Shown: positions 28,932 through 38,192, counted from the first letter of the stretch. The stretch: 64,000 bases of DNA from Pedobacter aquae (GCF_008195825.1 NZ_CP043329.1:2294001-2358000); one strand, 5' to 3'. Numbers and translations: made by a program. Notes: generated by a model from the sequence alone, not told the origin.

Positions 28932-29888
28932 ATGAATACATCTTTCGACTTTGAAAAACCTATTGCAGATTTACAGCAACAGGTTGAAAAAGTAAAGCAG
29001 GTAGCAGAAAAAACTAAGGTAGACATGTCTGCTACATTGAAAGAACTGCAAGATAAAATAGAAAAAACAAAGCTAGACATATACAATAACCTTACAGGCT
29101 GGCAAAAAGTACAAATCTCTAGGCATCCAGAAAGACCTTATACATTACAATACATAGAAATGATTTGTGATGACTTTATTGAGATGCATGGAGATAGAAC
29201 TGTTAAAGACGATAAAGCTATTGTTGGCGGTTTTGGAACTATTGCAGGGCAATCTGTGATGATTATCGGTCATCAAAAAGGTGTAAATACCAAAATGCGT
29301 CAATACAGAAATTTTGGCATGGCTAATCCTGAAGGATATAGAAAAGCATTAAGATTGATGAAGCTTGCCGAGAAATTTAACAAACCAGTTATTACTTTTA
29401 TAGATACACCTGGGGCTTTCCCTGGCTTAGAAGCCGAAGAAAGAGGACAAGGCGAAGCTATTGCAAGAAACTTGCTAGAAATGTCTGTTTTAAATGTTCC
29501 TATCATTTGTATCATTGTTGGTGAAGGTGCTTCTGGCGGAGCTTTAGGTATTGGTATAGGAGATAAAGTTTATATGTTAGAACATACTTGGTACTCGGTT
29601 ATCTCTCCAGAATCTTGCTCTTCTATTTTATGGAGAAGCTGGGATTTTAAAGAACAAGCGGCAGAATGCTTAAAACTTACCGCTGATAATATGTATCAAA
29701 ATAAATTGATAGATGGTATTATCAAAGAACCTCTTGGTGGCGCACATCAAGACCCTAAGGCTATGGCAGAAACTATCAAAAACCAGTTATTAACTGATTT
29801 ATCTGAGCTAAAAGCAAAAAAAGTAGAAAAGCTAATTGATGAAAGAATTGAGAAATTCTGTAACATGGGTGTTGTTGTAGAAGATTAG
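28932..29888 (+). CDS. accA: Acetyl-CoA carboxylase carboxyltransferase subunit alpha
   Basis: The alpha subunit of the carboxyltransferase moves CO2 from carboxybiotin to acetyl-CoA in the first step of fatty-acid synthesis. It has 318 residues, full length. Motifs are [70 protein letters not shown] and the oxyanion-hole glycines in [15 protein letters not shown]. The N-terminal 60 residues form a coiled coil. accB, accC and accD are not in the window. Confidence 0.97.
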   Translation: MNTSFDFEKPIADLQQQVEKVKQVAEKTKVDMSATLKELQDKIEKTKLDIYNNLTGWQKVQISRHPERPYTLQYIEMICDDFIEMHGDRTVKDDKAIVGGFGTIAGQSVMIIGHQKGVNTKMRQYRNFGMANPEGYRKALRLMKLAEKFNKPVITFIDTPGAFPGLEAEERGQGEAIARNLLEMSVLNVPIICIIVGEGASGGALGIGIGDKVYMLEHTWYSVISPESCSSILWRSWDFKEQAAECLKLTADNMYQNKLIDGIIKEPLGGAHQDPKAMAETIKNQLLTDLSELKAKKVEKLIDERIEKFCNMGVVVED

Positions 29889-29911
29889 CAAAACCTTCAT
29901 CTTAAAAATAC

Positions 29912-29946
29912 AAAGCCTTTAAGCATTTCGCTTAGAGGCTTTTTTA
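29912..29946 (+). terminator. Terminator of accA
   Basis: A 12-bp stem AAGCCTTTAAGC/GCTTAGAGGCTT (one G-T pair) with a 5-base loop and a T run to 29946. It lies 24 bases past the stop. Confidence 0.88.
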
Positions 29947-30006
29947 TGTGTAATTGTTTTATGAAATTTCTTAGAAAAAGACTACTTATCAGGATGATCT
30001 AAAACA

Positions 30007-30037
30007 AAAAAATCCGAATCAATGATTCGGATTTTTT
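30007..30037 (-). terminator. Terminator of the DUF2723 gene
   Basis: A long palindrome AAAAATCCGAATCA/TGATTCGGATTTTT. Read on the minus strand it follows the 30059 stop by 22 bases and ends in T residues. Its symmetry means it could also act on transcripts from accA. Confidence 0.82.
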
Positions 30038-30058
30038 ATAAAGTTGCGGCTATTTTAA

Positions 30059-33000
30059 TTATCTACTTACACCAAATTTTCTTTCATAATCACTTAATAA
30101 AGTATTTATCTCTTTATTTAGTGATGCTTCTCCGTTTCGTTTGGTAATATCATCAAACTGAGCTAATACAAATAAACCAAGTTGAATATCTCTCATGCCC
30201 AAGTTTTCCTTATTTTGTGTTAAGCTATAATGATAATCAAGCTCGCCTTTTATTAAATTTTTACTTTGTGCTAATAACTTAGCCGCTTCTTGTTTCATCC
30301 CAACTTGATACATCAAATCAACCAATTCATACTTACTAAGGGCAAAATTAGAATCATATGTAGTATAAATAGGCAGTTGAGCTAAACATTCTTTCAAAGC
30401 ATTTCTGGCGCTATCTAATTTACCTTCAAATATTAAGTTTCTGGCTAATTCTGTAAACTTATTTACTGATAAATAAACCATTTTGGTTGATTCTGGATCT
30501 AAATAAGATGCAGTTTTCATGTTACCCCAAGTAAATTTGCTCATCATATTTTGATACATAGCGGCAGTATTTACCACATCAGTTTCTGATAATGGATTAT
30601 TATCATTGATAGCTGTTTTGGTTTTAGGTAATAATCTTAAAGCAAAACCTTCATTATATAAATACTTATCTAAGCCAAAGAAATTGCTGCTAGGCACAGT
30701 AAATGCAAAATAAATAGGACGCTCCCATTTGTTATGAATCAGGATGTCTAAAAACGCTAACTGACCTTTCGTGATGTAATTTCCAGGAAACTGCCATTCT
30801 ATAGCAGGAACAATTTCTGCCGTATTACTTAAAGTTTTTGTTTTTAAAACTTCATCCGCATTTACAGTAAGCTTAAAGTTCTTGGTTGGCAAGAAGTTTT
30901 CTTGCTTACCACTTTGATATTGCACTTTAGCTTCTGGATTATCTGAGGTGATAAATTCAAATATATCACCTATTTCTTGGTTACCCGGAAGATTAAAATC
31001 CTGATAAAAAAGGACATCACGAGTACCTGTTGCATAAGCAGATGAGTCCATTGTAATTGGTAAGGCTTGTGATGCATTAAAAGGCTTTCTTAATTGGTTG
31101 ATATACCAATCTGTATCAAATAAGCTTAGGTTTACGATTCTTACATCGGGTCTAAAATTCTCAACCTCTTGTACATACCATAAAGGATAGGTGTCATTAT
31201 CACCATAAGTGAATAAGATAGCATTAGGAGCACAGCTATTTAAATAATTCTTTGCCAAATCTCTGGCAGTAGTTTTTCCAGATCTATCATGGTCATCCCA
31301 CTCTTCACTTGCCATTAATACTGGTGCTGCTAGCAAACATACTACAGTTGCCAAAGCACCAGCAGTTTTTGCATTCAAGAATTTATTCATCCATTCGCTT
31401 ATCGCTAATACTCCCAAACCTATCCAAATGGCAAATGCATAAAAAGACCCTGCATAAGCATAATCTCTTTCACGCGGCTGGTTTGGCGTTTGATTCAGAT
31501 ATAAAACAATGGCTAAACCTGTAAAGAAAAACAACAAAGCTACTACACCAGCATCTTTTTGGTTACGTTTAAAATGCCAGAAGGCACCCAAAATTCCTAA
31601 AATAAGTGGCAAGAAATATAATTGATTATAAGCCTTATTTTCTGTCATACTTTTAGGTAAATTATTTTGATCGCCTAAACGCATAGCATCAAGAGGTTTT
31701 ATACCGCTTATCCAATTTCCTTTGGTATAATCGCCTATTCCTTGCTCATCATTTTGCCTTCCAGCAAAATTCCATAAGAAATAACGCATATACATGAATC
31801 CAACTTGGTAAGTGCTAAAAAAGCCTATATTATGTTTAAAGCTAGGACTCTCTTCAGGTCCCATATCTAACCAATCGCGGTAAACAGCTACATGGTTTCC
31901 CTCTTCACTGTAAATTCTTGGGAATAAAGTATTTCTATCGTAAACATAAGATTGCTTTTTACCTGTAACCTCATATTTATCATTCCCTTTACGATAGTTC
32001 TCAGAACCTTCTTTAGAATCTACAACTTTACTGTCAAAATACTGTCCGTATAATAAAGGTCTATCACCATACTGCTCCCTGTTAAGATAACCTAATAAAG
32101 CAAATACATTCTCAGGATCACTATTATTTAAATTGGTATCGGCTTTAGCCCTAATTACAATCATAGCATAAGAGCTATAACCAAAAATGATAAGTAAAAA
32201 AGAAAGTACCGCTAAATTTAAAATTGGCTTACTTTTCTGGATAGAATAATAAAGCAACCATGCCACAGCAGCAACAATAAGTAAGGCAAAAAAGATAACT
32301 CCGGTACCAAAGCCCAAACCCAGCGTGTTTACAAAGAACAAATCGAAATTTGCCGCAAATTTCACTAAGTATTGGATAATGCCATATTGGATAAAGCCTA
32401 AAATAACTACCCCTATCATTAAGGCTATAAAAGTACCTTTGGTTGTAGCTTGTTTTGTTCTTCTGAAATAATAAATAACAGCCATAGCAGGTATCACCAA
32501 TAAATTTAAAAGGTGTATACCTATAGATAAGCCCATAATGTAGGCTATAAATAACAACCATTTATCGGCCTGTGGTTCATCTGCATGAGCATTCCATTTT
32601 AAAATTGCCCAAAAAACTACCGCTGTAGAAAGAGATGACATAGCATAAACTTCCGCCTCAACAGCAGAAAACCAGAAGGTATCTGAAAAGGTGTAAGCTA
32701 ATGCCCCCACTAAACCAGCCCCCATGATGGTGATAAGATTTGCTAATACAGGCTCTTGCTTACCTGGCGCAACAACTTTCTTTGCTAATGCTGTTATAGT
32801 CCAGAAAAGGAATAAAATTGTAGCCGCACTAGATAAAGCCGAACTCATATTAACCCAGAAAGCTATCTTATCCTCGCTACCCGCAAAAAGACTAAAGATT
32901 CTTCCTATCATTAAAAATAAGGGAGCACCAGGCTGGTGTACTACTTGCAATCTATACGCTGCAGAGATAAACTCTCCGCAATCCCAATAACTTGAAGTTG

Positions 33001-33082
33001 GTTCTAATGTTAAGGTATAAACCACCGCAGCTACTAAAAAGCTAAACCAACCCAGTAAATTATTAATCTTCTTATAGGCCAT
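30059..33082 (-). CDS. DUF2723 multi-pass membrane protein (TMEM260-like)
   Basis: A 1007-residue polytopic membrane protein. The diagnostic N-terminus is TLEPTSSYWDCGEFISAAYRLQVVHQPGAPLFLMIGRIFSL (about residues 25-65), with the acidic pair after a membrane helix that marks GT-C-type glycosyltransferases. About ten helices lie within the first 600 residues, then a soluble tail containing AILFTYGDNDTYPLWYVQEVENFRPDVRIVNLSL, and a helical TPR-like C-terminus. The family is near universal in Bacteroidota, and the related human TMEM260 is an O-mannosyltransferase. A role in protein O-glycosylation is therefore plausible but inferred. Confidence 0.9.
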   Translation of the reverse strand: MAYKKINNLLGWFSFLVAAVVYTLTLEPTSSYWDCGEFISAAYRLQVVHQPGAPLFLMIGRIFSLFAGSEDKIAFWVNMSSALSSAATILFLFWTITALAKKVVAPGKQEPVLANLITIMGAGLVGALAYTFSDTFWFSAVEAEVYAMSSLSTAVVFWAILKWNAHADEPQADKWLLFIAYIMGLSIGIHLLNLLVIPAMAVIYYFRRTKQATTKGTFIALMIGVVILGFIQYGIIQYLVKFAANFDLFFVNTLGLGFGTGVIFFALLIVAAVAWLLYYSIQKSKPILNLAVLSFLLIIFGYSSYAMIVIRAKADTNLNNSDPENVFALLGYLNREQYGDRPLLYGQYFDSKVVDSKEGSENYRKGNDKYEVTGKKQSYVYDRNTLFPRIYSEEGNHVAVYRDWLDMGPEESPSFKHNIGFFSTYQVGFMYMRYFLWNFAGRQNDEQGIGDYTKGNWISGIKPLDAMRLGDQNNLPKSMTENKAYNQLYFLPLILGILGAFWHFKRNQKDAGVVALLFFFTGLAIVLYLNQTPNQPRERDYAYAGSFYAFAIWIGLGVLAISEWMNKFLNAKTAGALATVVCLLAAPVLMASEEWDDHDRSGKTTARDLAKNYLNSCAPNAILFTYGDNDTYPLWYVQEVENFRPDVRIVNLSLFDTDWYINQLRKPFNASQALPITMDSSAYATGTRDVLFYQDFNLPGNQEIGDIFEFITSDNPEAKVQYQSGKQENFLPTKNFKLTVNADEVLKTKTLSNTAEIVPAIEWQFPGNYITKGQLAFLDILIHNKWERPIYFAFTVPSSNFFGLDKYLYNEGFALRLLPKTKTAINDNNPLSETDVVNTAAMYQNMMSKFTWGNMKTASYLDPESTKMVYLSVNKFTELARNLIFEGKLDSARNALKECLAQLPIYTTYDSNFALSKYELVDLMYQVGMKQEAAKLLAQSKNLIKGELDYHYSLTQNKENLGMRDIQLGLFVLAQFDDITKRNGEASLNKEINTLLSDYERKFGVSR

Positions 33083-33263
33083 TTTCTATTTAAATTGATT
33101 CTTTATCGGCCGAAAATAACTATTTGAAATGAATAAAACAGGACTTTAACAAATATTAACCAGCCATTAAGATTTATTTCATTACAAATTACCACTATAA
33201 AACAAGCAGTTACACTTTTTAAATTTCGATAGCTAAAGCATCTTTAAAAATTTTTAAAAAAAA
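33083..33263. other. AT-rich divergent intergenic region
   Basis: About 180 bases between the divergent DUF2723 gene and the tRNA promoter. It must hold the DUF2723 promoter. No open frame or hairpin of note is seen. Confidence 0.4.
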
Positions 33264-33295
33264 TTTGCATGCTTTCTGTAATGAGGCTATATTTG
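33264..33295 (+). promoter_or_regulatory. Promoter of tRNA-Gln and prs
   Basis: TTTG at 33264-33267, 20 bases, TATATTTG at 33288-33295. This is a full match to the Bacteroidota consensus and lies 33 bases upstream of the tRNA 5' end. Confidence 0.8.
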
Positions 33296-33328
33296 CATTC
33301 CATTTCAGGAATACTTGAAATTGGAGAT

Positions 33329-33399
33329 TGCCTGATAGTATAATGGTAGTACGACGGTTTTTGGTACCGTTTGTCTAGGTTCGAATCCTGGTCGGGCAA
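33329..33399 (+). tRNA. tRNA-Gln (anticodon TTG)
   Basis: A 71-nt cloverleaf. The acceptor stem is TGCCTGA/TCGGGCA with discriminator A at 33399. The anticodon stem CGGT-loop-ACCG holds TTTTGGT with anticodon TTG, and the T-arm is CTAGG TTCGAAT CCTGG. The CCA end is not encoded. A consensus promoter precedes it and a terminator follows. Confidence 0.96.
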
Positions 33400-33409
33400 C
33401 TAAAAATTA

Positions 33410-33445
33410 AAATCAGATTGTGAAAGCCACAATCTGATTTTTTTT
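33410..33445 (+). terminator. Terminator after tRNA-Gln
   Basis: A perfect 13-bp stem AAATCAGATTGTG/CACAATCTGATTT with a 5-base loop and a T run to 33445. It ends 19 bases before the prs start, so prs would rely on readthrough or an unseen promoter. Confidence 0.88.
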
Positions 33446-33464
33446 AAAATCGAATCGAAAGCTC

Positions 33465-34400
33465 ATGCCTTCTAATCCAGTAAAACTCTTCTCAGGATCT
33501 GCAACAAGAACGCTTGCTGATAAAATTGCTAAGTCGTACGGAAAAGAACTCGGTGATATTAATCTATCTCGTTTTTCAGACGGCGAAATTCAACCTTCAT
33601 TCGATGAATCCATTAGAGGCTGTGATGTTTTCTTAGTACAGTCTACTTGCCAACCAAATGATAATCTTTTTGAGTTATTGATGATGATAGATGCTGCCAA
33701 AAGAGCATCAGCGCATTATATCAATGTAATTATCCCTTATTTTGGTTACGCTCGTCAAGACAGAAAAGATAAACCCAGAGTAGCTATCGGCGCTAAGCTA
33801 GTTGCTAATTTATTAACTGCCGCTGGTGCACACCGTGTGATGACTATGGATTTACACGCAGCACAAATACAGGCATTTTTTGATATTCCAGTAGACCACT
33901 TAGATGCTGCGGTTATTTTTGTGCCTTACATTAAAAGCTTAGGATTAGAAAATTTAACCATTGCTTCGCCGGATATGGGCGGTTCTTACAGAGCTCGTTT
34001 ATTTGCTAAATTCTTTAATGCCGAGGTTGTTATTTGTGATAAGAGAAGAAAAAGAGCAAACGAAATAGAATCAATGTCTATTATAGGCGATGTTACCGGA
34101 CAGGATATCGTTTTAATTGACGATATTTGCGACACAGCCGGCACCTTATCTAAAGCAGCAGCTTTAATTATGGAAAAGGGAGCTAAAAGTGTAAGGGCTG
34201 TTTGTACGCATGCTGTATTATCTGGCAATGCTTATGAAACCATAGAAAACTCTGCTTTAACAGAAATTATTGTTACAGACACCATTCCTGTTAAAAAAGA
34301 GAGTAGCAAGATTAAAATATTATCAACGGCAGACTTATTTGCGAAAGCCATAACTAACGTAAACGAGCATGCATCAATTAGCGAACTTTTTAAAATTTAA
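33465..34400 (+). CDS. prs: Ribose-phosphate pyrophosphokinase
   Basis: Makes PRPP from ribose 5-phosphate and ATP for purine, pyrimidine, histidine and NAD synthesis. It has 311 residues. Motifs are SRFSDGEIQPSFDESIRGCDVFLVQST near residue 37, the flexible loop YFGYARQDRKDKPR near 97, MTMDLHAAQIQAFFDIPVDHL, and the PRPP-binding IVLIDDICDTAGTL near 220. It is followed after 12 bases by rplY, a common neighbour. Confidence 0.96.
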   Translation: MPSNPVKLFSGSATRTLADKIAKSYGKELGDINLSRFSDGEIQPSFDESIRGCDVFLVQSTCQPNDNLFELLMMIDAAKRASAHYINVIIPYFGYARQDRKDKPRVAIGAKLVANLLTAAGAHRVMTMDLHAAQIQAFFDIPVDHLDAAVIFVPYIKSLGLENLTIASPDMGGSYRARLFAKFFNAEVVICDKRRKRANEIESMSIIGDVTGQDIVLIDDICDTAGTLSKAAALIMEKGAKSVRAVCTHAVLSGNAYETIENSALTEIIVTDTIPVKKESSKIKILSTADLFAKAITNVNEHASISELFKI

Positions 34401-34412
34401 TATATAACAAAC

Positions 34413-34991
34413 ATGAAATCAATCGCAATTAGCGGTTCTCCAAGAGAGAACGTAGGGAAACGCGACGCTAAGGAGCTTCGTTATTCGGGTAAAGTGCCAG
34501 CTGTTTTATACGGCGGAAAAGAGCAAGTTCACTTTGCTGTTGAAGCACCATCATTAAGAGATTTAGTTTACACTCCAGAAGTAAACTTTGCTGAATTAGA
34601 AATTGCTGGTAAAAAAATCAAAGCAGTTTTAAAAGAAATTCAGTTTCATCCATTAACAGAGCAAATCTTACACGTAGATTTCTTACAGTTATTTGATGAT
34701 AAAAAAGTAACTATGGAAATCCCTGTTAAATTAACTGGTACTTCTCCAGGTGTTAAAATGGGTGGTAAATTAGTTCAAAAGTTACGTAAATTAAAAGTTA
34801 ATGCTTTACCTAAAGATATGCCTCAATACGTTGAAGTTTCTTTAGAGCCTTTAGAAGTAGGTAAATCTACTCGTGTTCGTGATTTAAATCCAGAAGGATA
34901 TACCATTACCAATGTTGGTGAAGATACTATCGTTTCTGTAATTATGTCTAGAGCTCTAAAACAAGCAGAACAAGAAGCTAACAAAAAATAA
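34413..34991 (+). CDS. rplY: 50S ribosomal protein L25/general stress protein Ctc
   Basis: A 192-residue CTC-type L25 that binds 5S rRNA. The N-terminal L25 domain (residues 1-92) shows GSPRENVGKRDAKELRYSGKVPAVLYGG and ILHVDFLQL. The C-terminal beta domain (93-180) has IPVKLTGTSPGVKMGGKLVQ and LPKDMPQYVEVSLEPLEVGKSTRVRDL. It ends in a lysine-rich tail. Probably cotranscribed with prs; a terminator follows. Confidence 0.95.
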   Translation: MKSIAISGSPRENVGKRDAKELRYSGKVPAVLYGGKEQVHFAVEAPSLRDLVYTPEVNFAELEIAGKKIKAVLKEIQFHPLTEQILHVDFLQLFDDKKVTMEIPVKLTGTSPGVKMGGKLVQKLRKLKVNALPKDMPQYVEVSLEPLEVGKSTRVRDLNPEGYTITNVGEDTIVSVIMSRALKQAEQEANKK

Positions 34992-35010
34992 TTAGCTTTA
35001 AAAAATTTAA

Positions 35011-35039
35011 AAAAGGCTGTCTTTTGGCAGTCTTTTTTT
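35011..35039 (+). terminator. Terminator of prs-rplY
   Basis: Stem AAGGCTG/CAGTCTT (with a G-T pair) around a short T-rich loop, followed by seven T residues. It begins 20 bases past the rplY stop. Confidence 0.75.
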
Positions 35040-35067
35040 GTTTATAGCAGAAATACATAATTTAAGC

Positions 35068-35241
35068 ATGCAAATTTTAGAGAAGAAATACCTGATATTC
35101 TTTTTCGTAGTGTTAATTGTTTCGCCTTTAATAGGGCTACTTTTATTTCAAGAAGAATTTAATAGTTTATTTATAGCAAGAGCTCTTTTTACTGCATCTT
35201 TAAGTACTTTAATATTTTTCTTTATCAATAAAAGAAGATAG
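35068..35241 (+). CDS. Small two-helix membrane protein
   Basis: A 57-residue protein from ATG 35068. It has two hydrophobic segments (YLIFFFVVLIVSPLIGLLLF and LFIARALFTASLSTLIFFFI) and a basic end KRR. The upstream TTG at 35038 falls in the rplY terminator, so I reject it as the start. Its stop directly abuts the stop of the convergent DUF721 gene. No family is recognised. Confidence 0.55.
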   Translation: MQILEKKYLIFFFVVLIVSPLIGLLLFQEEFNSLFIARALFTASLSTLIFFFINKRR

Positions 35242-35532
35242 TTATAGAAAAACGATATCGGTTACTACTTCAGCCCCTGTTTTTTCATTCAAGCCTTCAA
35301 GAATTTTCGAGCGCATTATCACCAACTCATTCTTTACAACGGATGATTCTATCCTAACAAAAAGTTTTTTATCTCTTATATAAATCTCTTTGGTTCTATT
35401 AGCTACAGCCTTGCCTACTACCGCCTCCCAAGAAGAAACGGCAAAAGTTTCATCATATTTACCTTTTAACCGATAAGCCTTTAGCATTTGTTCTAATGCC
35501 TCTTTTAATGTTTTATCATTAGTTCTGCTCAT
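35242..35532 (-). CDS. DUF721 (DciA-like) protein
   Basis: A 96-residue DUF721 protein. Family features are SRTNDKTLKEALEQMLKAYRLKGKYDETFAVSSWEAVVGKAVANRTKEIYIRDKKLFVRIESSVVKNELVIMRSKILEGLNEKTG. DUF721 includes DciA, which loads the replicative helicase in bacteria lacking DnaC. Its start overlaps the recF end by 14 bases. The recF-DUF721 order is widespread in this phylum and supports a replication role. Confidence 0.88.
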   Translation of the reverse strand: MSRTNDKTLKEALEQMLKAYRLKGKYDETFAVSSWEAVVGKAVANRTKEIYIRDKKLFVRIESSVVKNELVIMRSKILEGLNEKTGAEVVTDIVFL

Positions 35533-36628
35533 TGCGGATGATTTGATTTTCTATGGTAAATAAATTAAGCTTAACATTTATAGAGTTGAAAATGGTTTTC
35601 AACCTTTCGGGATTAGTATCTGTAATAAAAATTTGCCCAAAATCTTCCTCAGAGACCATTTTCATTAATTTGGTAATTCTCTTATCGTCTAGCTTATCAA
35701 AAATATCATCTAATAATAATAAGGGTTTATAGCCCTTTTGTTGATTGAGGAAACTATATTTTGCAAGTTTTAAAGCTATTAGAAAAGATTTTTGTTGCCC
35801 CTGAGAACCAAATTTCTTAAGCGGCATACCATGTATGGTAAATTGCAGTTCGTCTTTATGTATGCCTACGGTGGTTCTTTGTAAGATTTTATCCTTTTCT
35901 GCTGCACTCTTTAGTAAAGTATCAAAATCTCCATTTAACAACATCGAGTCGTAAATTAATGAAACTTGTTCAGCATCATCACTTAAATATTGATAATGTT
36001 CATTAAAAACCTGAGTGAAAGATTCCATAAATTGCTTTCTTTTCTCAAAAATCTTCTTTCCAGAATTTACCAGCTGCTCATCAAAAATTTCTAATAAAGT
36101 TGGGTCATAACGGCCAGTTTCTGCAATTCTTTTTAATAAGGCATTCCTATTAAGTAAGCTTTTATTGTAGGTAATAAGCTCATCCAAGTAGTGATTATCT
36201 GTTTGAGATATCACATTATCTATAAATTTTCTACGCTCCTCGCTCCCATCTAAAATTAAACCAATATCATTTGGAGAAATCATTACTAAAGGAAACAAAC
36301 CAATATGGTCTGCCAACCTTGTATACTCCTTTTTATTTCTTTTAAACTGCTTTTTTTGATTTTTCTTTACACCACACGCTATAAACTCCTCTTGATTATC
36401 CTTATCAAATTTTCCTTGTATCATAAACAAGTCTCTGTCTTGTTTAATTTGCTGGCTATCAATAGGATTGAAATAACTTTTACATAAAGACAAATAATGT
36501 ATTGCATCTAGTAAGTTTGTTTTACCTGCTCCATTATCACCAGTAAAAGCGTTTGCCCCATCAGAGAAAACTAGCTCCGCTTCGTCATAGTTTTTGAAAT
36601 TTACAAGTGAAAGATTCTTCAAGTACAT
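35519..36628 (-). CDS. recF: DNA replication/repair protein RecF
   Basis: A 369-residue SMC-like ATPase that helps load RecA at ssDNA gaps. Motifs are Walker A FTGDNGAGKTNLLDAIHYLS near residue 29, MISPNDIGLILDGSEERRKFID, the signature FGSQGQQKSFLIALKLA near 270, and Walker B PLLLLDDIFDKLD followed by QIFITDTN. It is full length. The downstream DUF721 gene is coupled to it. Confidence 0.95.
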   Translation of the reverse strand: MYLKNLSLVNFKNYDEAELVFSDGANAFTGDNGAGKTNLLDAIHYLSLCKSYFNPIDSQQIKQDRDLFMIQGKFDKDNQEEFIACGVKKNQKKQFKRNKKEYTRLADHIGLFPLVMISPNDIGLILDGSEERRKFIDNVISQTDNHYLDELITYNKSLLNRNALLKRIAETGRYDPTLLEIFDEQLVNSGKKIFEKRKQFMESFTQVFNEHYQYLSDDAEQVSLIYDSMLLNGDFDTLLKSAAEKDKILQRTTVGIHKDELQFTIHGMPLKKFGSQGQQKSFLIALKLAKYSFLNQQKGYKPLLLLDDIFDKLDDKRITKLMKMVSEEDFGQIFITDTNPERLKTIFNSINVKLNLFTIENQIIRNEQN

Positions 36629-36755
36629 ATAACAAAGTTAACGATCTAAGGCTTCTTAACTGTATTATTACCAAATAATTTACGGTCAAAAATTCCATTT
36701 AAAGTATAGTAATTGAATATTAGTAAATTATATCGTAATTATTTAAATATAAGAG

Positions 36756-36785
36756 TTGTTGTTTTTAACGAAAACACTATTTTTG
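36756..36785 (+). promoter_or_regulatory. Promoter of the TPR protein gene
   Basis: TTG at 36756-36758, exactly 19 bases, TATTTTTG at 36778-36785. The -7 box lies 21 bases before the ATG at 36807. Because this promoter overlaps the longer open frame starting at 36756, it supports the later start. Confidence 0.75.
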
Positions 36786-36806
36786 CAATCTTTAATAAAA
36801 CCCAAA

Positions 36807-37478
36807 ATGTCGAACACACAGATTGATAGTACACCAGAAGTAGTAGGTTCTTTAGGTAAAACAGGAAGCTTCATTCAGGAAAACCGTAAAAGTCTTCTTA
36901 TTATAGGTGGTGCCGTAGTAGGATTAATATTATTATTTTTTGCTTATCAAAAGTTTTATTTGGCTCCAAGAGAAACTGAAGCTTTAAACCAAATGTACAA
37001 AGCACAGCAATACTGGGAACAAAAAGACTGGGATAAGGCTATAAAAGGCGATGGAAATTTCCCTGGCTTTGAGAAAATCATAGAAGATTATGATAACACA
37101 AAATCAGCCAACTTAGCTTATTATTATTTAGGTATAGCCTATTTAAATAAAGGTGAGTTTCAAAAAGCAGCAGACAATTTAACAAACTATAGCGGTGCTG
37201 ATGAAGTTATTTCACCATTAGCATTAGGTGGCGCTGCTGACGCTTTTGTAGAATTAAAACAATACGATAAAGCAATTACCTATTATAACAAAGCAATTTC
37301 TAAAGGTAATAACCAGTTTGCTGCTCCAATCTATCTTAAAAAGTTAGGTTTGGTTTATGAGGAGCAAAAAGATTACAAGTCTGCTTTTGAAACATATAAT
37401 AAAATTAAAACCGATTTCCCTGAAAGTACTGTAGCATTTAATATTGACATGTACATTGCTAGAGTAGAAGGAAAATAA
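36807..37478 (+). CDS. Membrane-anchored tetratricopeptide repeat protein
   Basis: A 223-residue protein from ATG 36807 (MSNTQIDSTPEVV). It has a short cytoplasmic N-terminus, one membrane helix at about 28-48 (SLLIIGGAVVGLILLFFAYQKFYL), then periplasmic TPR units: AYYYLGIAYLNKGEFQKAADNL, ALGGAADAFVELKQYDKAITYYNKA and APIYLKKLGLVYEEQKDYKSAFETYNKI. The layout is like YfgM/BamD-type envelope TPR proteins. It probably scaffolds an envelope complex; the partner is unknown. A terminator separates it from ribH. Confidence 0.85.
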   Translation: MSNTQIDSTPEVVGSLGKTGSFIQENRKSLLIIGGAVVGLILLFFAYQKFYLAPRETEALNQMYKAQQYWEQKDWDKAIKGDGNFPGFEKIIEDYDNTKSANLAYYYLGIAYLNKGEFQKAADNLTNYSGADEVISPLALGGAADAFVELKQYDKAITYYNKAISKGNNQFAAPIYLKKLGLVYEEQKDYKSAFETYNKIKTDFPESTVAFNIDMYIARVEGK

Positions 37479-37500
37479 TTGTTTAAATAAGATTTACATC

Positions 37501-37530
37501 AGGTTAGCTTTAATGGCTAACCTTTTTTTT
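37501..37530 (+). terminator. Terminator of the TPR protein gene
   Basis: A perfect 8-bp stem AGGTTAGC/GCTAACCT with a 7-base loop, then eight T residues. It ends right at the 5' end of ribH. Confidence 0.87.
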
Positions 37531-37538
37531 TGGATATT

Positions 37539-38030
37539 ATGGCAAGTAACTTAAAAAATTTATCAGATTTTTCGCATACAACAGTACCATCTGCAAAACC
37601 TTTTCGCTTTGGCATAGTAGTAGCAGCATGGAATGCAGAAGTAACAGGAAACTTATACCGAGGGGCTTATGATTCTTTGCTTAAGCATGGTGCCGAGGAA
37701 GAAAATATTATTTCTGTAGAGGTAGCAGGAAGTTATGAATTAATTGCTGGAGCAGATATTTTATTAAGCAAGCAACAATTAGATGCCGTTATTTGCTTAG
37801 GATGTGTGATACAAGGAGAAACTCGTCATTTTGATTTTATCTGTAATGCCGTTGCTAATGGAATTGCTCAAGTAGGCATCAAACACACAAAACCTGTTAT
37901 TTTTGGTGTATTAACAACAGACAACCAAGAACAAGCTTTAGACAGAGCTGGAGGTAAGCATGGCAACAAAGGCGATGAAGCAGCTATCACTGCAATAAAA
38001 ATTGCAGATATGTCAAATAGTTTGAAATAA
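37539..38030 (+). CDS. ribH: 6,7-dimethyl-8-ribityllumazine synthase
   Basis: Penultimate step of riboflavin synthesis, condensing an aminouracil with 3,4-dihydroxybutanone 4-phosphate. It has 163 residues from ATG 37539 (MASNLKNLSDF); a TTG 9 bases earlier is in frame but lies in the terminator T run. Motifs are FGIVVAAWNAEVTGNLYRGAYDSLLKHG, VEVAGSYELI, DAVICLGCVIQGETRHFDFICNAVANGI and KPVIFGVLTTDNQEQALDRAGG. It forms an icosahedral or pentameric cytoplasmic assembly. Confidence 0.95.
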   Translation: MASNLKNLSDFSHTTVPSAKPFRFGIVVAAWNAEVTGNLYRGAYDSLLKHGAEEENIISVEVAGSYELIAGADILLSKQQLDAVICLGCVIQGETRHFDFICNAVANGIAQVGIKHTKPVIFGVLTTDNQEQALDRAGGKHGNKGDEAAITAIKIADMSNSLK

Positions 38031-38072
38031 ATATATTAGCTTTACACAAATTTATATACTGTAGATTTATCA

Positions 38073-38192
38073 ATGAAGAAATTTGTCTTTATAGCATTAG
38101 TTTTAATAGCAAGCATAACAATATTAGAATCTTGCTCTTCTAAACTGTGCCCAGCTTACAGCTCTTATCCTCAAGCTAGAGGAAGAAGATAA
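38073..38192 (+). CDS. Very small predicted lipoprotein
   Basis: A 39-codon gene. The N-terminus KKFVFIALVLIASITILESC is a lipoprotein signal with lipobox LESC (Cys at residue 21). The mature part is only 19 residues with a second Cys and a basic end (CPAYSSYPQARGRR). Tiny lipoproteins with a CPAYS motif recur in Bacteroidota genomes as far as I recall. It sits between ribH and the 38216 gene on the same strand, with gaps of 42 and 23 bases. Confidence 0.65.
   Translation: MKKFVFIALVLIASITILESCSSKLCPAYSSYPQARGRR

Noticed and set aside
33083-33328. Riboswitch or RNA upstream of tRNA-Gln
   Set aside because: The stretch is simple AT-rich DNA with a consensus promoter; no conserved structured element is recognised.
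35038-35241. Longer 67-residue version of the small membrane protein from TTG 35038
   Set aside because: That start lies in the T run of the rplY terminator; ATG 35068 is more plausible.
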